Shown in pieces: positions 1 through 7,547 of a stretch of 28,324 bases of DNA. A program made the translations under genes and the position numbers. Numbering within the stretch: position 1 is the first letter of the stretch; the number at the start of each line of letters is the position of its first letter. The notes under the pieces are model-generated. The model saw only the letters and a list, made by a program, of their open reading frames with translations. It was not told the DNA's origin and searched no databases. This stretch comes from Roseiarcus sp050013915 (GTDB lineage: Bacteria; Pseudomonadota; Alphaproteobacteria; Rhizobiales; Beijerinckiaceae): positions 1-28,324 of the forward strand of contig JBEKEI010000044.1 of assembly GCA_050013915.1 (NCBI GenBank). Reading direction: 5' to 3'.

Positions 1-2
1 CG

Positions 3-190
3 CACGCGATCGCCCGGGGCCAGGAGGCCGCCGCCGCGCTTGGCTTCGCCCCTCCCGGCGAGCGCCAGCGATCGCCTCGCGGCGACGGCGCGCCGTCGGC
101 GGGGCGATCGGCGAACTCGGCCTGGCGTGTCGCGCAGCCGATCCGCGCTGGTCGGACCGTCACACCATGCTCACTCACCCGATCGCCATG
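3..190 (+). other. possible 3' end of an unidentified gene entering from the left edge
   Basis: Frame 3 is open from the left edge to a TGA at 188-190. Its first ~22 codons nearly all end in G or C, as in the neighbouring genes, and start HAIARGQEAAAALGF. The later part is arginine/serine-rich and looks less like protein. If real, it converges on putA and overlaps its stop codon by 16 bases. The minus strand is also open from just after the putA stop to the edge, so a gene downstream of putA on that strand cannot be excluded. I do not recognise either translation. The call rests on codon-position composition only. Confidence 0.2.
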
Positions 191-3100
191 AGGCTCGCAT
201 TGCCGCCCGCCGCCGTCGTGTTGACCGTCACCGTCCGCTCGTTCAGCAACCAGTCGAGCGGCCAGTTCTCACCGGCGGCGAATCGGGCCGGCGGCACGCT
301 GAACACGCCGACGATCGGCCCGTCCGCTCCGGCGATTTCGAGAAGCAGCCGGTGGAGCGCTTCGCCCTCGCAATCGGTCAGAACGGCGGCCGCCGACGAC
401 CGGTCCGCCGCCAACGCGACGGCGTCGCGCCAGCCGCGCGGCAGCGCTTCGTACAACGGCCGCGCCGCGGCTCCGGCGAGCAGGGCGCGATTGCCCGTGG
501 CGAGCGCGCAGGCGAGCTGCACGATCGCCGCCGCCTCGGAAGCGGCATGGCACAGGACGTCGCCGCGCGGGCGCAGCGAATAGAGATTCTGTTCGCCGAC
601 CGGTCCCGGCAGGGCGACCGCGGCGCCGAGCCGCGATTGCGCCGCGAGCGCGGCGCAACGGCGCGACAGCGCCGCCCGTCCGGATTCAGCGAGCCATTCG
701 CACAATCGCGTCGCCGCAGCGGGCGCGGCGGGGGCGCCGATCTCGGGCCAGAGCTCGGGTGCGACGGCGAGGAGCCGCTTGAGATAGAGCGGGCCGCCCG
801 CCTTCGGACCGGTGCCGGAGAGGCCGTGCCCGCCGAAGGGTTGGACGCCGACGACGGCGCCGATGATGTTGCGATTGACGTAGACGTTGCCCGCCGCGAG
901 ACGATCGCAGACCAGATCGATCGTGCCGTCGATGCGCGAATGGACGCCGCCGGTCAGGGCGTAGCCGGACGCATTCAGCGCGGCGATGAGATCGGGAAGA
1001 CCGCGCCGCGGGAACCGGAGAACGTGGAGGACGGGCCCGAACACTTCGCGTTTCAGGTCGCCGGGCGCCTCGATCTCGATCAGCGTCGGCGCGATGAAGG
1101 CGCCGGGGGCGCATTCCTCGCCGAGCGCAGGCGCGTAAATCGGGAAGCCGCGCGCCCGCATCGCCGCGACATGGGCGGTCAGGCCGTCCAGCGCCTGGCG
1201 CGAGATGACGGGGCCGACGTCGGTCGACAGACGGTCGGGCCTGCCGATCGCCAGCTCGTCCATCGCCGCCTTCAGCATGGCGAGCGTCCGCTCGGCCGCG
1301 TCGTCCTGCAGGCAGAGCACGCGCAGGGCCGAGCAGCGTTGCCCCGCCGAATCGAACGCCGAGGCGAGGACATCGGCGACGACCTGCTCGGCGAGGGCGG
1401 AGCTGTCGACGATCAGCGCGTTCTGGCCGCCGGTTTCGGCGACGAGCGGGATCGGCCGCCCGTCCGCGCCGAGCCGCCGGGCCAGCGCGCGCTGGATGAT
1501 CCGCGCAACTTCGGTGGAGCCGGTGAACACGACCGCGGCCGTCTCCGGCCGCGCGACGAGCGCCGCGCCGACGTCGCCTTCACCGGGCAGCAGGCGCACG
1601 ACATGTTCGGGTATTCCCGCCTCGTGGAGGAGACGGACCGCCTCGGCGGCGACCAGCGGCGTCTCCTCGGCCGGTTTGGCGACGACGACATTGCCGGCGG
1701 CGAGCGCCGCGCTGACCTGGCCGGTGAAGATGGCGAGCGGGAAGTTCCACGGGCTGATGCAGGCGACCACGCCGAGCGGGCGGTGGGTGGAATTCGAGAA
1801 ACCGACCGCGACCTGCGCAGCATAGTAGCGGAGGAAATCGACCGCCTCGCGCACGTCGCCGAGCGCGTTCGGCAGAGTCTTGCCGGCCTCGCGGCACATC
1901 AGCCCGGCGAGTTCGCCGGCCCGGCTCTCGAACAGCGCCGCCGCGCGCTCGAGGCAATCGGCCCGCAGCGACGGAGGGCCGTCCCGCCAGGCGGGCCACG
2001 CGGCCGCCGCCTCGCCAACCGCGCGCGCGACGCCGGCTGCGTCGGCGAACGCGACATGTCCGACGACGTCGCTGCGGTCGGCGGGATTCACGATCGGCCG
2101 CGAGGGCCAGGGGCCGTCGCCGGCGCGCCAGACCTTCGGGACGCTCGCGACCAGCGCCGCGCCGAGTTCGGCGAGCCGGCTCTCGTTGCTGAGGTCGAGG
2201 CCCGCCGAATTGGCGCGCGCGGCGGCGAACAGATCGCGCGGCAGCGCGATCTCGGGATGGGGCGCGCCGACCGGCCGCGTCGCGGCGGCCGCCTCGACGG
2301 GATCTTCCAGGAGCGCCTCGATCGGCACGGACGAGTCGGCGATCCGGTTGACGAAGGACGTGTTGGCGCCGTTCTCGAGCAACCGGCGGACGAGATAAGC
2401 GAGCAAGGTCTCATGCGAGCCGACCGGCGCGTAGATGCGGCACGGCCGGTTGAGCCGGGCGGCGCCCACCACTTGTTCGTACAGCGGCTCGCCCATGCCG
2501 TGGAGACACTGAAACTCGTACTGGCCGGCGTAGAAATTCGGGCCCGCCAGCGTATATATCGTCGCCATGGTCAAGGCGTTGTGGGTGGCGAATTGCGGGT
2601 AGACCTCGCCGGGCGCGCCGAGCAGGAGCTTGGCGCAGGCGACATAGGATACGTCGGTATGGATCTTGCGGGTGAAGACGGGAAATCCCTCGAGGCCGTC
2701 GACCTGGGAGCGCTTGATCTCGCTGTCCCAATAGGCGCCTTTCACCAGCCGGACCATGATTCGCCGCCTTGTCCGGTGCGCCAGATCGACGATGAAGGCG
2801 AGAACCGCGTGACTGCGCTTCTGATAGGCCTGCACCACGAATCCGACGCCGTTCCAATCGGCCAGATCAGCGTCGCCGCACAGCGCTTCGAGGAGATCCA
2901 GCGACAGATCGAGCCGCTCGGATTCCTCGGCGTCGATGTTGATGCCGACGTCATAGCGGCGCGCGAGCAGCGCCAGGCCCTTCAGACTCGGCAGCAGCTC
3001 CTCGACCACGCGCCGGCGCTGCGCGCGCTGGTAGCGTGGGTGCAAGGCGGAGAGCTTGATCGACAGGCCCGGGCCTTCGTAGATGCCGCGCCCAGCCGAG

Positions 3101-3867
3101 GCCGCGCCGATCGCGTGGAGCGCGTTCGTGTAGGAGGCGAGGTAGCGCGCCGCGTCCGCGGCGGTGGCCGCCGCTTCGCCGAGCATATCGTAGGAATAAC
3201 GGAAGCCCTGCGCCTCGTGCTTGCGCGCGGCCTGGAGCGCGGCCTCGATCGTCTGTCCGCAGACGAACTGCTCGCCCATCACGCGCATCGCGGTGTCGAC
3301 GCTCGCGCGGATGATCGGCGCGCCGCTCGCCGCGATGAGCCGGGTCAACGTCGCGCCGAGACCGGTCTCGTCGAACGTTCCCACCAGCCGGCCGGTGATC
3401 AGCAGGCCCCAGGTGGCCGCGTTCACGAACGGCGACGGCGACTGGCCGACATGGGCGCGCCATTCGCCACCGCCGATTTTGTCGGCGATCAGAGCATCGC
3501 GCGTCGCGTGGTCGGGAATGCGCAACAGCGCCTCGGCGAGGCACATCAGCGCGACGCCCTCCTGGCTGGAGAGCGCGTATTCGTGCATCAGCCCCTGCAC
3601 GAGTCCGGCGGGCGGCCGCGCGCGCAGGCCCTCGATCAGTCGGCGCGCGAGGGCGCGCGCCTTCTCCCTCACCTGAGGCGGCGACGCCGCGACGCTCAGC
3701 AATGCGGCCAGGCACGCGGTTTCGGGCATGCGATAGCGTTCGTCGATCGCGGCGCGGAGCCCGTCGTGGCGTCGGATGTCGGCGAGAAAAGCCGAAAACG
3801 GCGCCGCATCGACGACGTCGGCGCCTCCCGATCGGTCGGCGGCGACGGGCGGAGGGGAGCCGGGCAT
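175..3867 (-). CDS. putA: bifunctional proline dehydrogenase / L-glutamate-gamma-semialdehyde dehydrogenase PutA
   Basis: Two-step oxidation of proline to glutamate: FAD-dependent proline dehydrogenase (PRODH), then NAD-dependent P5C/semialdehyde dehydrogenase with substrate channelling; PutA is membrane-associated when reduced. The 1230-residue product starts MPGSPPPVAAD, with no ribbon-helix-helix DNA-binding domain. The PRODH barrel spans roughly residues 180-510 and has the substrate-binding RRLLENGANTSFVNR segment (R494, R495). The aldehyde dehydrogenase domain spans roughly 560-1010, with ETGGQN (E811) and the catalytic cysteine in SAGQRCSAL (C845). A further ~200-residue C-terminal segment matches the extra domain of 'type B' PutAs such as the ~1230-residue S. 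meliloti enzyme. The frame stays open far upstream (to about 6402), but that part is antisense to the ABC exporter and is not coding. ATG at 3867 is chosen because protein-like sequence begins there. No putR/Lrp-type regulator is adjacent. Confidence 0.96.
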   Translation of the reverse strand: MPGSPPPVAADRSGGADVVDAAPFSAFLADIRRHDGLRAAIDERYRMPETACLAALLSVAASPPQVREKARALARRLIEGLRARPPAGLVQGLMHEYALSSQEGVALMCLAEALLRIPDHATRDALIADKIGGGEWRAHVGQSPSPFVNAATWGLLITGRLVGTFDETGLGATLTRLIAASGAPIIRASVDTAMRVMGEQFVCGQTIEAALQAARKHEAQGFRYSYDMLGEAAATAADAARYLASYTNALHAIGAASAGRGIYEGPGLSIKLSALHPRYQRAQRRRVVEELLPSLKGLALLARRYDVGINIDAEESERLDLSLDLLEALCGDADLADWNGVGFVVQAYQKRSHAVLAFIVDLAHRTRRRIMVRLVKGAYWDSEIKRSQVDGLEGFPVFTRKIHTDVSYVACAKLLLGAPGEVYPQFATHNALTMATIYTLAGPNFYAGQYEFQCLHGMGEPLYEQVVGAARLNRPCRIYAPVGSHETLLAYLVRRLLENGANTSFVNRIADSSVPIEALLEDPVEAAAATRPVGAPHPEIALPRDLFAAARANSAGLDLSNESRLAELGAALVASVPKVWRAGDGPWPSRPIVNPADRSDVVGHVAFADAAGVARAVGEAAAAWPAWRDGPPSLRADCLERAAALFESRAGELAGLMCREAGKTLPNALGDVREAVDFLRYYAAQVAVGFSNSTHRPLGVVACISPWNFPLAIFTGQVSAALAAGNVVVAKPAEETPLVAAEAVRLLHEAGIPEHVVRLLPGEGDVGAALVARPETAAVVFTGSTEVARIIQRALARRLGADGRPIPLVAETGGQNALIVDSSALAEQVVADVLASAFDSAGQRCSALRVLCLQDDAAERTLAMLKAAMDELAIGRPDRLSTDVGPVISRQALDGLTAHVAAMRARGFPIYAPALGEECAPGAFIAPTLIEIEAPGDLKREVFGPVLHVLRFPRRGLPDLIAALNASGYALTGGVHSRIDGTIDLVCDRLAAGNVYVNRNIIGAVVGVQPFGGHGLSGTGPKAGGPLYLKRLLAVAPELWPEIGAPAAPAAATRLCEWLAESGRAALSRRCAALAAQSRLGAAVALPGPVGEQNLYSLRPRGDVLCHAASEAAAIVQLACALATGNRALLAGAAARPLYEALPRGWRDAVALAADRSSAAAVLTDCEGEALHRLLLEIAGADGPIVGVFSVPPARFAAGENWPLDWLLNERTVTVNTTAAGGNASLMAIG

Positions 3868-4164
3868 GGGACTTGCCTGTTCGGTTGGACCGTAAGATCG
3901 ATCGAAGCGCGCGACCTCGCCGGATCGTTCGCCGGGCGCCGGACGAATGTCGCGTATTTGCGGAACGAGGGCCAGAGCGAATGCGGGACGCCGTGGCGAA
4001 GGTTTGTTTCGACAAGCGCCATTTCGTCGCATGCTGCGAGGCACAAGTAGTTTGCTGCACCGCAATATCGGTGGTATCTTGAGGACATATGGCGGTTGTG
4101 CTGGACAGGGTCGGGATACAGGCATCAAGCTGGGCCGTTTGATTCGGCGGATATCGAGGGTGCG
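3868..4164. promoter_or_regulatory. divergent intergenic region between putA and the small conserved gene
   Basis: This 297-base gap is richer in A+T than its surroundings, mainly between about 4000 and 4100. It must carry the putA promoter leftward and the promoter of the 4165 gene rightward. On the plus strand TTGCTG (4052-4057), a 17-base spacer and TATCTT (4075-4080) form a reasonable sigma-70-type promoter. An imperfect inverted repeat, TTGTTTCGACAA (4004-4015), lies on the putA side and could be a regulator site. I could not pick a convincing putA promoter. A 17-codon ORF starting at 4089 is listed separately. Confidence 0.4.
4089..4142 (+). other. possible leader peptide ORF (17 codons)
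   Basis: ATG at 4089 is preceded by TTGAGGA and encodes MAVVLDRVGIQASSWAV followed by TGA. It lies about 9 bases after the candidate -10 box at 4075-4080, so the transcript would start almost at the ATG. The next gene starts 22 bases downstream of its stop. The composition is unremarkable and the ORF is short enough to occur by chance. Listed only because promoter, SD-like sequence and ORF line up. Confidence 0.15.
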
Positions 4165-4461
4165 ATGGGCGCGGTGTGGAACACGAAATGGGGCACGCGA
4201 CGGGTCAGGGTCAGCCCGCCGACCCTCGAGGAGGCCTTCATCGCCGCCGAGAGCCTCACGGAGGATTTCGGCCAGAGGATCGAGATCGCCGCTTCGCTGA
4301 TGGGCGTGCCGATCGAGGAGGTCAGGGCTCAGGCGGCCAAATTCGCCCCGCACGCGAACGGTCGGCCGACGCTGGTGACGGGGCGCGGCCGCGCCGTCGT
4401 CGTCCAGTACAAGCGACCGCGGGTCGGGCGTCCTGGCGCGCCGGGACCTCGCCGCGGCTGA
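4165..4461 (+). CDS. small conserved alphaproteobacterial protein of unknown function
   Basis: 98 residues, starting MGAVWNTKWGTRRVR. The core 'RVRVSPPTLEEAFIAAESL..D...RIEIAASLMGVPIEEVRAQA' looks like a compact helical protein. I recall similar small uncharacterised proteins in Hyphomicrobiales, but I cannot assign a function. The C-terminus is basic (QYKRPRVGRPGAPGPRRG). There is no signal peptide or membrane segment, so it is probably cytosolic. ATG at 4165 follows GAGGGTGC; the upstream in-frame TTG at 4096 would add non-protein-like sequence and was rejected. It is divergent from putA and 102 bases ahead of the ABC exporter. A role as a small regulator or nucleic-acid-binding protein is possible but unsupported. 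Confidence 0.7.
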   Translation: MGAVWNTKWGTRRVRVSPPTLEEAFIAAESLTEDFGQRIEIAASLMGVPIEEVRAQAAKFAPHANGRPTLVTGRGRAVVVQYKRPRVGRPGAPGPRRG

Positions 4462-4563
4462 GCGGTTCGTCGGACAGGCTGGCGGGACCGGAATCATCGA
4501 GGCCGTTGGGCGCGGCGGTATAAACGCTTTGCCCTTTTTGCGTCTTCGCTCTAGCAAGGTCCG

Positions 4564-6348
4564 ATGCTCGATTTTCCCGACCCTCGGCCCGCCGCCGGCG
4601 CCGTCGTCATGATGTCGCGCCTCCTGCGCGACTACGGACGGCAGCATAAATGGGCCTACGCCGGCAGCGCGGCGATGCTCGCGATCGGCGCGGGCACGAC
4701 GGCGATTTCGGCCGCGTTGCTGAAGCCCGTGCTCAACGGCATGGCGACGGCCGAGCGATTTTCGGAGATGAGAATCCTCGCCTTCGCGGTCTTCGGCCTG
4801 TTCGTCCTGCGCGGGCTCGCGACTTACGGGGCGCTCTTGGTACTGTCGCGCACGGGAAACCGAATCGTCGCGGCGGTGCAGGAGCAGGTCTTCGCGCATC
4901 TGTTGCGGCAGAACCTGCTCTATTTTCAGGATCGCCATTCCACGGAATTCATTGCGCGCCTCTCGCTCGCCGCCAACGGCGTGCGCGACGCCCTTCAGGT
5001 CATGGTCCAGGGCTTCGCCCGCGACGGCCTCAGCGCGCTCGGCCTGGTTGCGGTGATGATCTGGCGCGATCCGGTGCTCGCCCTGTTGGCGTTGAGCGTG
5101 CTCCCCGTGGCGGCGCTGACGCTCGGACGCGTCATCCAGCGCGTGCGCGCTTTCGCCCGGCGCTCCTTCGACGGCTCGGCCCAGATCATGCAGACGATGG
5201 GCGAGACGGTTCTCGGCATGCGCATCGTCAAGGCCTTCAATCTCGAAGAGGCGATGCGCAGACGGATGCAGGATTCGATCGCCGTCGTCGAGCGAGCGGC
5301 CAACCGCATGGCGGCGGGCGCGGCGATCGCCACCCTGCTCGCCGATTCGCTCGCCGGCCTCGCAATCGGCTTTGCGATCTTCTACGGCTCCTGGCGCGTC
5401 AGCATTGGCCATGGCGACGTCGGTTCGTTCGTTTCGTTCCTGGGCGCCCTGCTGCTCGCCTACGAACCGGCCAAGCGGCTGGGCCGACTCAACGTCGACA
5501 TCCAGAATGGCTTGGTCAGCACGCGCCTGATCTACGAAGTGCTCGACGCGCCGCAAGGCGAGGCGCCGCGGCCGTCCTGTCCCAAACTGAACGTCGGCCG
5601 GGGGCGCGTCGTCATCGAGGACGCCCGCTTCGCCTACCGGGCCGGCGAATATGTGATCGACGGACTCAACCTCGTCGCCGAACCGAATGCGACGACGGCG
5701 CTCGTCGGACCGTCCGGAGGCGGCAAGACGACGATCCTCGGCGTAATCCAGCGCTTCTACGCGTTGAACAACGGCCGCGTGACCATCGACGGGCAGGACA
5801 TCGGCGCGGTCGATCTGCCGTCGCTGCGCGACCGGATCGCCTTCGTCTCGCAGGACGTGTTCCTGTTTCGCGGCTCGATCCGCGACAATATCGCGGTCGG
5901 CCGGGTCGGCGCCACGCAGGAGGACATCGTGTCCGCCGCGCGCAAGGCGCACGCTCATGATTTCATCCTGCAGTTCGCGGCCGGCTACGACACGAATGTC
6001 GGCGAGCAGGGCGCCCAGCTTTCGGGCGGCCAGCGCCAGAGAATCGCCATTGCGCGGGCGATCCTCAAGGATGCGCCGATCCTCTTGCTCGACGAGCCGA
6101 CCGCGGCGCTCGATTCGGAATCCGAGCGCGAAGTGCAAAAAGCGCTTGACGACCTTCGAGCGGGACGCACGACGCTCGTCGTGGCCCACCGGCTCCAGAC
6201 GATCGTCAATTCCGACCGGATCTGGGTCATCGAGGGCGGCCGCGCCGTCGAGACGGGCGAACATCAGGACCTTATCGCCCGCCGGGGCGCCTATTACGCC
6301 TTCTTCGCCGCGCAGTTCGGCGCGCGCGCCGCCCTGCCGATCGCGTGA
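4564..6348 (+). CDS. MsbA-like ABC exporter (fused permease and ATPase)
   Basis: A 594-residue half-transporter of the exporter type that works as a homodimer in the inner membrane. Residues ~25-320 form the six-helix transmembrane domain. The ATPase domain follows: Walker A GPSGGGKTT (K388), signature LSGGQRQR (486-491), Walker B ILLLDEPTAALD (D510, E511) and the switch histidine in VAHRLQT (H542). Length and layout match MsbA/lipid flippase-type exporters, but substrate cannot be read from the sequence, so lipid A or another hydrophobic substrate is inference. ATG at 4564 is followed by a later possible ATG (4609/4612, MMSRLLRDYG) that may be the true start, since the first ~15 residues look poorly structured. 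It is 80 bases ahead of the yqaA-like gene. Confidence 0.93.
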   Translation: MLDFPDPRPAAGAVVMMSRLLRDYGRQHKWAYAGSAAMLAIGAGTTAISAALLKPVLNGMATAERFSEMRILAFAVFGLFVLRGLATYGALLVLSRTGNRIVAAVQEQVFAHLLRQNLLYFQDRHSTEFIARLSLAANGVRDALQVMVQGFARDGLSALGLVAVMIWRDPVLALLALSVLPVAALTLGRVIQRVRAFARRSFDGSAQIMQTMGETVLGMRIVKAFNLEEAMRRRMQDSIAVVERAANRMAAGAAIATLLADSLAGLAIGFAIFYGSWRVSIGHGDVGSFVSFLGALLLAYEPAKRLGRLNVDIQNGLVSTRLIYEVLDAPQGEAPRPSCPKLNVGRGRVVIEDARFAYRAGEYVIDGLNLVAEPNATTALVGPSGGGKTTILGVIQRFYALNNGRVTIDGQDIGAVDLPSLRDRIAFVSQDVFLFRGSIRDNIAVGRVGATQEDIVSAARKAHAHDFILQFAAGYDTNVGEQGAQLSGGQRQRIAIARAILKDAPILLLDEPTAALDSESEREVQKALDDLRAGRTTLVVAHRLQTIVNSDRIWVIEGGRAVETGEHQDLIARRGAYYAFFAAQFGARAALPIA

Positions 6349-6428
6349 GTCGGGTGCCGCCCCGCCCCGCGCATGGACAGTCCCGGCCGCCTCCACTATC
6401 ACGGCCGCATGCGCGCGAATCGAGCTTG

Positions 6429-7010
6429 ATGTTCAAGCGACTGTATCACTGGATCCTGTCGATCTCCGAGAGCCCGCATGCGCCGTTCGCGCTGGCGGCG
6501 ATCGCATTCGCGGAAAGCTCGTTCTTTCCCCTTCCGCCCGATCTGATTCTGATCCCGATGTCGCTCGCGGCCCCGAAGCGCGCTTGGCGCTACGCCTCGA
6601 TCTGCACGGTGGCCTCCGTCGCCGGCGGCATGGTCGGCTACGGCATAGGCGCGCTGCTCTACGACACGCTCGGCCAATGGCTGATCCATCTCTACGGCTA
6701 CGCGGACAGGATGGCGGCCCTCAAGGAGACCTACGCACGATGGGGCGCGCTCGTGATTCTCATCAAGGGCTTCACGCCGATCCCCTTCAAGCTCGTGACG
6801 ATCGTCAGCGGGCTGCTCGGCTATAACTTCGCGATGTTCGTCGCGCTTTCCTTCCTGACCCGCGGCGCCCGGTTCTTCATTCTGGCGGGCGCGCTCAACC
6901 GGTTCGGCGATCCGCTCCGGCTCGCGCTGGAGCGCCACTTCGCGGTCTTTCTCGGAACGATCGCGATCGTTATCGTCCTTGGATTCTGGATCGCCGCGCG
7001 GATGCTCTAG
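6429..7010 (+). CDS. YqaA/DedA-family inner-membrane protein
   Basis: A 193-residue polytopic membrane protein. The AESSFFPLPPDLILIPMSLAAP segment near residue 35 and the later KGFTPIPFKLVTIVSG segment (charged residue and prolines inside re-entrant hydrophobic loops) are typical of the SNARE-associated/DedA superfamily, YqaA branch. DedA-type proteins support envelope integrity and have been linked to lipid-carrier or phospholipid recycling; the exact role of the YqaA branch is unknown. ATG at 6429 (MFKRLYHWILSI) is preferred over an upstream in-frame start at 6345, which would add a proline/arginine-rich stretch overlapping the ABC gene end. The stop lies 2 bases before the dsbB start, so the two are almost certainly co-transcribed. 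Confidence 0.9.
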   Translation: MFKRLYHWILSISESPHAPFALAAIAFAESSFFPLPPDLILIPMSLAAPKRAWRYASICTVASVAGGMVGYGIGALLYDTLGQWLIHLYGYADRMAALKETYARWGALVILIKGFTPIPFKLVTIVSGLLGYNFAMFVALSFLTRGARFFILAGALNRFGDPLRLALERHFAVFLGTIAIVIVLGFWIAARML

Positions 7011-7012
7011 TC

Positions 7013-7519
7013 TTGCCCAGTCTCAGCGCCATCTGGCCGGATAGTCGCCGCGACGTCGCCGTGTTCATCGGCGTCGCCGCGGCCGCCACGCTCGCCGGCG
7101 CGTGGATCTTCCAGGCGTTCGGCATCGTGCCCTGCGAGCTGTGCCTCAAGGAGCGCATTGCCTACTACGGCGCTGCGGCGCTCGCCGCGATCGTCGCCTA
7201 TGCGGCGGGCGGACGGGCAAGGGGGCTCGTCGCGGCTGGGCTGATCGGAATCGCGCTCATCTTCGCCGTCAACGCCGGGCTCGGCGTCTACCATTCCGGC
7301 GTCGAATGGGGACTATGGAAAGGGCCGGACGATTGCACCGGCGCGGTCGCCGGGCCGCCCGACGTCAAGAACTTCCTCGAGGAGCTTCAGCACATCAGGG
7401 TCGTTCGCTGTGACGAGGTGCAGATTCGGGTCCTGGGCCTGTCGCTTGCGAACTGGAACGTGCTGATCTCGGCGGCGCTCGCCGCCATTTCCGGACGCGG
7501 CGCGTTAATGCGGGACTGA
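7013..7519 (+). CDS. dsbB: disulfide bond formation protein B (DsbB family)
   Basis: A 168-residue inner-membrane quinone-linked thiol oxidase that re-oxidises periplasmic DsbA. Four hydrophobic segments are visible. The first periplasmic pair is PCELC (C41, C44), directly followed by the family's conserved K-E-R segment. The second pair is C108 (DDCTG) and C133 (VRCDE) in the second periplasmic loop. All four cysteines needed for electron transfer are therefore present. The start is TTG at 7013, two bases after the stop of the YqaA-like gene; no better ATG/GTG exists upstream of the first membrane segment and no strong Shine-Dalgarno site is visible, so translation is probably coupled. No dsbA is in the window. 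It converges on the DUF2125-like gene, with 28 bases between the stops. Confidence 0.93.
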   Translation: MPSLSAIWPDSRRDVAVFIGVAAAATLAGAWIFQAFGIVPCELCLKERIAYYGAAALAAIVAYAAGGRARGLVAAGLIGIALIFAVNAGLGVYHSGVEWGLWKGPDDCTGAVAGPPDVKNFLEELQHIRVVRCDEVQIRVLGLSLANWNVLISAALAAISGRGALMRD

Positions 7520-7547
7520 GCCGGCGCGCGGGCGGCGGTCTGGCTCC

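Noticed and set aside
40..4050. 1336-codon open frame antisense to putA
   Set aside because: Arginine/alanine-rich translation without any domain, exactly opposite a clear PutA. Long antisense frames are expected from the high G+C third positions of putA.
3868..6402. Upstream continuation of the putA frame, open for a further 2.5 kb
   Set aside because: It lies antisense to the ABC exporter and has no recognisable protein; putA starts at 3867.
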